DNA of 64,000 bases from Conoideocrella luteorostrata (taxonomy: Eukaryota; Ascomycota; Sordariomycetes; Hypocreales; Clavicipitaceae): NCBI GenBank assembly GCA_032433595.1, contig JASWJB010000071.1:62001-126000 (forward strand), read 5' to 3'. The notes beneath the pieces are model-generated. The model was not told the origin of the DNA and ran no database searches. It saw only the letters and a list, made by a program, of their open reading frames with translations. Of this stretch, positions 57,863 to 64,000 are shown one piece after another (the stretch's first letter is position 1; each line of letters opens with the position of its first letter). The translations under genes were made by a program, and so were the position numbers.

Positions 57863-59497
57863 ATGGTGCTGTGCGCGGCTCGACATATTTTACGAAGCTT
57901 TGCCCCAAGAGGCTACGTCGTATCACCACGGCAATTCTCTACTTTGAAACCTTCAGACCAAACACGGTTCTCGTATTACCTCTCATCAAAGGCATGTCTT
58001 TCAGTATACAAGAAAGGATGTAAAGTTTTTCCGTCAGACAGCTGACCGGAAGTAGGATGGACCCCACAATCTCCTAGACAAGCTGCAGCGCAACGCTGTA
58101 CTGGAAAACCCAAAAGGGCACAACGCTGCCGTTGTTCTAGCCACGCCAGACTTGGCCAAACAGTTGGACGATCAGGACTTCACTTCAAGCTTGGTAAAGT
58201 TGCTCTCAGCTTCAGCACACATTTGCAATTTCCATCTCCTATGTGCCATTGTCGACAATGTTGCTCCAGCGCTAGGCGAACCTGTTCCCATGCCAGGTAT
58301 TTCAGTTCTTCGAGGTGAACTTGATACCTTACTACCACAACTATGGCAACAACCGGATCCTTCACCGGAGGTAATGGAAAAGGACTCAGTTGCCGCACTC
58401 ACCTTCAAAGTCGGAATGTCATCTCAAACTCTCCCTTTGACCCGAACCACATTTCTTAATAACAGGGCTTCTACGCTCCTGGCTAGCCGGTATAATCTGA
58501 CACAGGGCAATCCAAAGCTAGAGGAATGGGGTGAGAAGCAGTGGCAGCATGTTCATGTCGCAATTGATCGCCCAGCGCAATCAGTTGCCGATTTCAGTTT
58601 ATGGGCACCATTGTCTCCGGTGACTCGTGCTCGAAAGATCACAAAGAGCTTTGGTAACATTGTACGGGGCATTGATGTGAATGGCAAATCAACACCGGCG
58701 TCGACTGAATTGGAAGATTCTGTTAACAGAATATCCATGCATCGAGTGGCAGCGGAGGCCACATCAGGGCCAATGGGTGTTTGGGCTTTGATTACTCCTG
58801 AGAAGCCCCAAGCAAGCTCCTGGAGCACCGGAGATGCTCCCGATCCGGCGGCAATATTGGATGGGCAAGCTATGAGTCGGCGAGACATTGAATCAACAGC
58901 TAGTTATCTTCAGCAACAGCACCAAGCTGGCAGTCGATTCTATCAAGTTTGTAAGTAACTACCCTTGCTCGAAGCATACCTCGCCTCTGACAATCTCGTC
59001 TAGTGAGTGGTGGCGGTGGATGGGGGCCTAAAAAAGGTTTACTCTCTCTTGACCCGCAAGAGTTGTACTTCGCTCTGTCAGAAGAAGAACAGATGGAAAA
59101 GTTCATGCAAAGTATGAATAATAAGGTTTCGGGGTTTGCACCGCCCGGTGCTCACATTCAGTTTTTTGTTCCTGCCATGGCATCCCCCGAGCTGGCTGCT
59201 TCTTCGGCAACCGGAGTCTCGTTTGGAGTTCCCTGGGTTTCAGATACCCCGTGTAAAGTCGATGCCACAAAAAAAGGGTATTTGGTTGCCGACCACTTCG
59301 GAGCACTTTCGAGCCAAGGAGTCTATTTGTCTGTTCTACCAAATGCTGAAGCACATTCGCATCAAGACTCAAAACTAAGCGTACCAGGCTCCAGAGTATT
59401 CATCAGTAATGGTGAGACCAAAACAAGAGGGGGACTTGCTCGATTTCTCGGTGGCGGCGGCGGCCTTCCAGATGCTGGCACGATAGCCATGATGTAA
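57863..59497 (+). CDS. Unrecognised protein with mitochondrial presequence
   Basis: Exons 57863-58003, 58056-58950 and 59004-59497 code 509 residues. The N-terminus (MVLCAARHILRSFAPRGYVV) is basic and lacks acids, as expected of a mitochondrial presequence. The first intron is only 52 nt (GTATAC donor, GCTGACC branch site, TAG). The body has no motif I can name. It shows an alternation of hydrophobic strands (NAAVVLATPDLA, FHLLCAIVDNVAP), a segment with DRPAQSVADFSLWAPLSPVTRARK, and a glycine-rich turn (LSGGGGWGPKKGLLSLDPQ) that looks conserved. It ends in a GGGGG run. It is divergent from vas1 and convergent with the dehydrogenase gene. Phase and codon usage support a real gene; the function is unknown. 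Confidence 0.82.
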
Positions 59498-59620
59498 CTG
59501 ACACATTCGGATTGAGGGATTTGACTGAATTATTTGTACCATATCTGTAAATATACTTAGACATCTTGAATCAACAACCAGCGAAGCGAAGTGCAGCACC
59601 TGTGTAAAGTTCAACAAAAC

Positions 59621-60678
59621 CTACTCCGTCTTTTTCTTCTTCCTCTCCAAACCCTCTGCCAATGCAGCAGCCACGTCTTCAATCGTAGTTCCCCTCTTTC
59701 TCTTCCCGATCTTTTCCCTACCCAGCACCTCATCATCCGCCACAGACTTATACACACCCGCCATACCCCTGAACAGCTCCTTCGTCCAGCCCCCTTCATC
59801 GGCCATCGTATCGGCAATCTCTTCCATTTCCCTCACCCACCGATACGCCTTGGGCGGCATATTCGGCACGCTCGCTTCCGCCATTGCCAACTGATTGGGC
59901 AGAAGCTCACCCAACTCCCTCCTCAGCTCATCCGCCACGCCAAGTTTATGAGCAGTAGTAAACGACTGTGTAGCAAGGGCCGTAAAACCCTTTGCCATGG
60001 CCGCAAAACACATCTTCAGCCCACTTGCGGCCCCGATGTCCTGCGATACGCTCCTGAGGTTGAGTACTTCTGCAAGCCGTTCACCATCCGGAACTGAAGA
60101 GAGGCTATGCGGACCCGAGACGGGGATATTGGGACGTTGCCACTCGGGATCCATGTCATTATTTTTCAGCCCATCTGCTGCCAGACCTGCTACGGCTCTT
60201 GGTCGTGGCGGTGCACCGAGGATGCATCCGTCCACGAACTTGACTGGTACTCTGGCCTTTTCAAACATCTCCGCCATCTCCTTCGCAGAGGATGGCGAAA
60301 TAGCATTCAGGTCCACAAAGAAGATGGATTCGTTCGCGGTTCCTCCTGATAAAGCATCCGCGATGCGCTGAGCGGTGGCTTGAGCATCTCGCGGGGGGAC
60401 AACTGAAAGGACGACTCGGCATTGCTTGACTAGATCGAGGTCCGAGGAGAAGATCTCGACATGGGCGGCTTTGGCTCTATCAATGGTATCTTGGCTTAAT
60501 CAAAGGTCAGTGAGAGTGTATGGAATTTGTCCAGCTTTTGAGCACGAGCTTGCCTTCTGCCTTGACAATTGGTTATGACAGAGAAACCGCCAGCTATTAG
60601 TAGTCTTGCTATGCCGACACCCATGTCACCCATAGAGAGTATGCCGACCTTCACTTTCATACTACCTGATGATGACAT
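59621..60678 (-). CDS. 6-phosphogluconate dehydrogenase-fold NAD(P)-binding oxidoreductase (DUF1932 C-terminus)
   Basis: Exons 60678-60554 and 60494-59621 give 332 residues. The N-terminal Rossmann fold starts MKVKVGILSMGDMGVGIARL, with the dinucleotide motif GxMGxG (17-22). Strands with VVLSVVPPRDA and FFVDLNAISPSSA follow, as in beta-hydroxyacid dehydrogenases. The C-terminal half is helical with GLKMCFAAMAKGFTALATQ, the place of the catalytic lysine region in this family, and matches the DUF1932 layout. Substrate unknown. The intron has a GC donor (AG then GCAAGC) and an AAG acceptor; only this splicing joins the two conserved halves in frame. Confidence 0.87.
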
Positions 60679-61087
60679 CTTGGATAAACTCAGAAATTGG
60701 ATCTGAAATGGGATTTGATGGAAGTCGTGGTTTGCTCATAGGTGTAAGATGATTCATCGTCATTTCATCTCACATTAGATTTAACCCCACTATCCGTCCG
60801 CAGCAGCGACTGTCGGAAACCTCGGAGCACGTCGACTCAACAAAGTCCATGATTTCCTCACGCAAGCGACGCAAGCTTCAAACATAGCCATCAACAAGTA
60901 GTTGATGACTAAGTAATTTTTCAACGAATAGGTCAATTCCTCGTGATTCAAAACACTGATGACTTTGATTTATTTATTTCACATAATTAGAGGCTGGACA
61001 GCTCTCTCTCCGATGCACAAATTGGTGCCAGTCTATACCATAAGATAGGCCAAGATGTTGTATACAGTGAATCTTTCCAGTAGAGCC
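60679..61087. other. Intergenic region between the dehydrogenase and yra1 genes
   Basis: It is upstream of the dehydrogenase gene and downstream of yra1. No gene was recognised. Confidence 0.55.
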
Positions 61088-62529
61088 TTATTCAATCATG
61101 TCAATGTCATCGTTTCCAGCCGCCGGGGCATCGACAGCCGATGCGGCGCTATTAGCTGGAGCACTGTCATTTCCACCACCGAAGTAATCTGCCATTTCCG
61201 CATCAAGCTCTTCTTGTGTTTTCTTTGTGCGAGGATTGCCGCGGCTGCTTCCTCCGCGGCCACCCTCTTGTGCGTTGGCTTCACGTTTGGCACCCGGACG
61301 GCGTCCTCCACCGTTACCACCACCTCCACGACGACGAGGCATAGGACTTCTGGGACGTCCACCTGGAATATATCTATCAATACCCTTTCGAGCCGCGTCT
61401 TCCTCGTCGAACCTGCGCCGGGGAGAGTTGGAACCGGCTCTGTCGCCAGGAGTAGAGATACGTTCTGCTAGCGGCCGTCCTGGCATGACAGCACTATCGA
61501 ATGGGTTACGCGATGGTAGAAGCGTCAGTCGAATTGGTTGCCCTAAGATTTGTCAGACCTGGTGTCGGTACGTGCCGCTTGAGTGACAACTGACCATTCG
61601 CATTGGCACCATCAAACTGTCGAATTGCATCTTGAGCATCTTCTTTCCTTTCGTATGTGACATATGCAGTGCCTTCAGACCTCCCTGCCCGATCGTAGCG
61701 CAAGTTCAGCTTGGAGACACGACCAATCCTGGCAAAAAGTTCCTATTTTCATGTCAGATTATTTTGTCGGAGGGAGCAAAGCGATACACGCTGACATACA
61801 TCTAGATCCTCCTCCGTAAGATCGTAGTGGATATTGTCGACACGAATTTTCGATCCATTGTTGTCCCTGAAATAGTTCGGTTAGACTAGGCCCAAAGTTG
61901 GACGACTTGTTTGACGTACCTTGAAGGCGATTCACGTCGGCGTCGAGGGGCGGGAGCTCGGCGGGAATCTATGAATTCATTAGTCACATGACGGCCGGCA
62001 TCGCATTTATCATCCTTACCACTCTCATCGTATCGATCGTGAACCCATTCGCTTTGCGTCTGTCAGCTGAGAATCACCATGGCTGACCATTCGCGGGACT
62101 AACCTGTCCAAATTTCGAGGCTCGTCACGGGTTGACTGTTGGAGGGAGGCAGGACCTGGTTAGCGTTACGTCTAGGGAGAAATGTACAGTCCGCATCGTC
62201 AAGGCGCTCTATGCATGGAGTCGACAGATTGAGAGGCGCGCCAAGCTGGCCCGCAAAGTGCACAGTTGCCGGGAGAGGAGGATAGAGCAACCTTTTGAGC
62301 CGGTGTCAGCATTAGCCTATGGAGGGGGGCCGACAAGAGACGAACCTTTCTTACCCCGTCTCGGGGATGGTCATTACGGTCGCGGCGGCGATTATCACGT
62401 CCCCCACGTCGGTTTCGAGGGCCATTGCTGCGCTGAGAGGAGCAGTCAGCGACATCAAGGTTGCAATTGAAGCATCAGTCGAGGCTAGCGTACCTTGTCA
62501 GCAATGATCTCGTCGAGGCCACGATCCAT
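61088..62529 (-). CDS. yra1: mRNA export adaptor Yra1/ALYREF (RRM protein of TREX)
   Basis: Exons 62529-62494, 62432-62355, 62135-62104, 62051-62020, 61968-61920, 61866-61800, 61742-61595 and 61542-61088 code 298 residues. The N-terminus MDRGLDEIIADK is the UAP56-binding motif of REF proteins. A basic Arg-rich linker leads to one RRM (IRVDNIHYDLTEEDLDELFARIGRV in two parts, then GRSEGTAYVTYERKEDAQDAI and NGQPIRLTLLPS). The C-terminus is an RGG-like region followed by the second UAP56-binding motif (QEELDAEMADYFGGG) and an acidic end. Yra1 couples transcription and splicing to export through Mex67. Eight exons, several of only 32-49 nt, are many for a fungal gene; one acceptor is a tandem CAG/AAG pair. 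Confidence 0.92.
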
Positions 62530-64000
62530 GTTCTCGGCTAGGGTGCTGGGCTAAACAGAGGCTCCTTCTGGTGATGCAGCAGCACGGGGGGGGCAAATCC
62601 GGCGTTTGAATAATGGTAAAAGGTTGATGAAATGGAAGGCAAGATCTTGTCTGAGCGCGTCTCCAGGATCGGCGTTGTCGAGGCTGAGTAGTGTCTGAGC
62701 GACGCCGCTTTTACCCTGAGCAAACTGTGGCGTCGCTAATCCATTTTTGGCGCATCAATGGATCTGCTCTTGAACGGGCTTACTTAGCTGATCATTGCGA
62801 TTATGTCACAAGCTACTTCCCGTATATAAAATGCATTTTTCACGGTATTAGTGTGGAGCTTCACCTTTCGCTGAATTTTGTGACATAGTATCACACTCCG
62901 TATTGCATTGCCCTAGAAGCTGTCTCTCAAAATGGAATAATTAAAAACGTTTAATTCATAACTTCAATTCCGTGATGAGGTCAACTAAAAGCCCAAATTA
63001 ATTCGTTGTGACCTTGTAGGTAGTGAGGTCAAAGGTTGAACAGTTCTACTTGATGTTATGGGATGCGAACACTCTTCGATAAAACAAAATATGCAAAACA
63101 GGCACAGGAGCAAAGGTCCTAAAGTTAACGCCATTCATGATTTAGGTTGAAAGCTGCTCTTGTGGGCTGCCATGAAGGGACACGAGGCCATGGTTAAGCT
63201 ACGGAGTACTCTGATTAAAATCTCGATAACTACTAACATTAACACAGCTGACGAAAAGCCCAGCATTTTGTAGTGACAGTGTGCAAAAAGTTGGTAAATT
63301 TTATCACGGTGTGAATTGTGAGTCCATTTACTCCGTACGCTGAACTAAATAAAGCAAGCCCAGTTTAATGCCCTACCCTACATCTTCCCCTTGATCTCAC
63401 GACACGATGCAAGCCAGCGGCGGCGATGGAATCAGCCAGCACCATTCCGCCCGGCGTCAAGGATCAATTCGATCTGAGACCCCATGCTCCGGCTAGTCTA
63501 CATTAAGGGCAGTATCAAACACTCGAGGCTAAGGAGGGGGCTCAGCACGCTACACACCAGGACATCTCGAACCTGTCATGCGGGGGACAATTTAACTGAG
63601 CAATTTCGTCCACATTGTCCAATTGACCCTTTTAATTCGAACGCCCACCATAGACATAATTAAAGCATATTATTAATAAAATATATTACATAAATAGCTA
63701 ACTAAGCTATATAATAATTATGCTTTTTTTTTTTTTTTTTTTAAATAGATTTTATCTTGTTTTTGGTCACCAAGGCATTATCTCTTGCGGAGTTAATGCC
63801 ACCTCGATGGCTCAGTTAAACTGTCCCCCGCTTGTGTGCGTACGGAGTATTTGGGCGGGCGTTTACTCGAATGTCGTGGGCTAGCCCGAATAGTTTAACT
63901 TGATGTGGAGCTACCGTTTTGGATTTGGCTAGTAGTTAGCGTTGCGAGACGCTGCATACGGGGTAGATATTGATGGTTATGGAATCGACGAATCAAAGCA
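62530..64000. other. Gene-free region at the right edge, with a MITE
   Basis: It includes the yra1 promoter, exact TACGGAGTA/TACTCCGTA copies at 63200, 63329 and 63841, and the second MITE copy. No gene was recognised. The region from 62880 to 63400 is AT-rich. Confidence 0.65.
63577..63834. mobile_element. MITE copy 2 (258 bp)
   Basis: Same orientation and near-identical sequence to the element at 25667-25909. Its left end CATGCGGGGGACAATTTAAC and right end (reverse complement CAAGCGGGGGACAGTTTAAC) form the same terminal inverted repeats. The interior poly-T tract is longer here. No clear target-site duplication is seen: only TGT is shared by the immediate flanks. Differences between the copies include several C-to-T changes. 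Confidence 0.87.

Noticed and set aside
37539..62529. A functional translation gene cluster (eIF2 gamma, ValRS, Dph4, mL59 and others)
   Set aside because: The genes are on alternating strands with separate promoters and unrelated genes between. Housekeeping genes are frequent enough for this to be chance.

Overview
The window is nuclear DNA of a filamentous ascomycete (Pezizomycotina; protein style suggests Sordariomycetes, probably Hypocreales). Almost every gene is split by short introns (about 50-110 nt) with GTRNGT donors, CTRAC-type branch sites and YAG acceptors. The proteins are standard fungal types: Snt2, Nsp1, Tvp38, Prp28, Yra1, mL59. No operon, Shine-Dalgarno site, CRISPR, rRNA or convincing tRNA was seen. 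Exon boundaries below were set by hand from splice signals, reading-frame phase and conserved protein motifs. All exon chains close in frame except the helicase at 10.3-13.7 kb.

Layout. 1-4.6 kb: chromatin reader Snt2 (minus, 3' end outside the window). 4.6-10.3 kb: gene-free stretch. 10.3-15.3 kb: HELQ-type DNA repair helicase (plus) facing an S33 aminopeptidase-like hydrolase (minus). 16.8-20.5 kb: coiled-coil Cys-Pro protein (plus) facing a Tvp38 membrane protein (minus). 22.4-28.1 kb: CCCH/Smr protein and F-box/JmjC oxygenase (both minus), with a 243-bp MITE between them. 29.2-33.7 kb: eIF4A (plus) and a MARVEL-like membrane protein (minus). 33.7-37.5 kb: gene-poor, partly AT-rich. 37.5-44.9 kb: eIF2 gamma (plus), Laa2-like protein (minus), nucleoporin Nsp1 (plus), F1-ATPase inhibitor (minus). 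44.9-47.6 kb: long non-coding stretch leading into the 14-3-3 gene (plus). 49.2-53.4 kb: Dph4 and mL59 (minus), Prp28 (plus). 53.7-62.5 kb: valyl-tRNA synthetase (minus), an unrecognised mitochondrial protein (plus), a 6PGDH-fold dehydrogenase and Yra1 (both minus). 62.5-64 kb: gene-free, holding a second copy of the MITE.

The genes are housekeeping ones. Many serve translation (eIF4A, eIF2 gamma, ValRS, Dph4, mL59) or RNA processing and export (Prp28, Yra1, Nsp1), but they are arranged as independent convergent or divergent pairs and not as a cluster. No secondary-metabolite, defence or effector cluster was recognised.

The main unexpected signals are: a 9-base motif TACGGAGTA/TACTCCGTA repeated about 20 times, only between genes and often as perfect hairpins; the MITE pair; an arginine-rich mitochondrial leader on ValRS that appears to need non-AUG (ACG-ACG) initiation; a reading-frame break in the HHxGL motif of the HELQ-like gene; and a GC-AG intron in the dehydrogenase gene.
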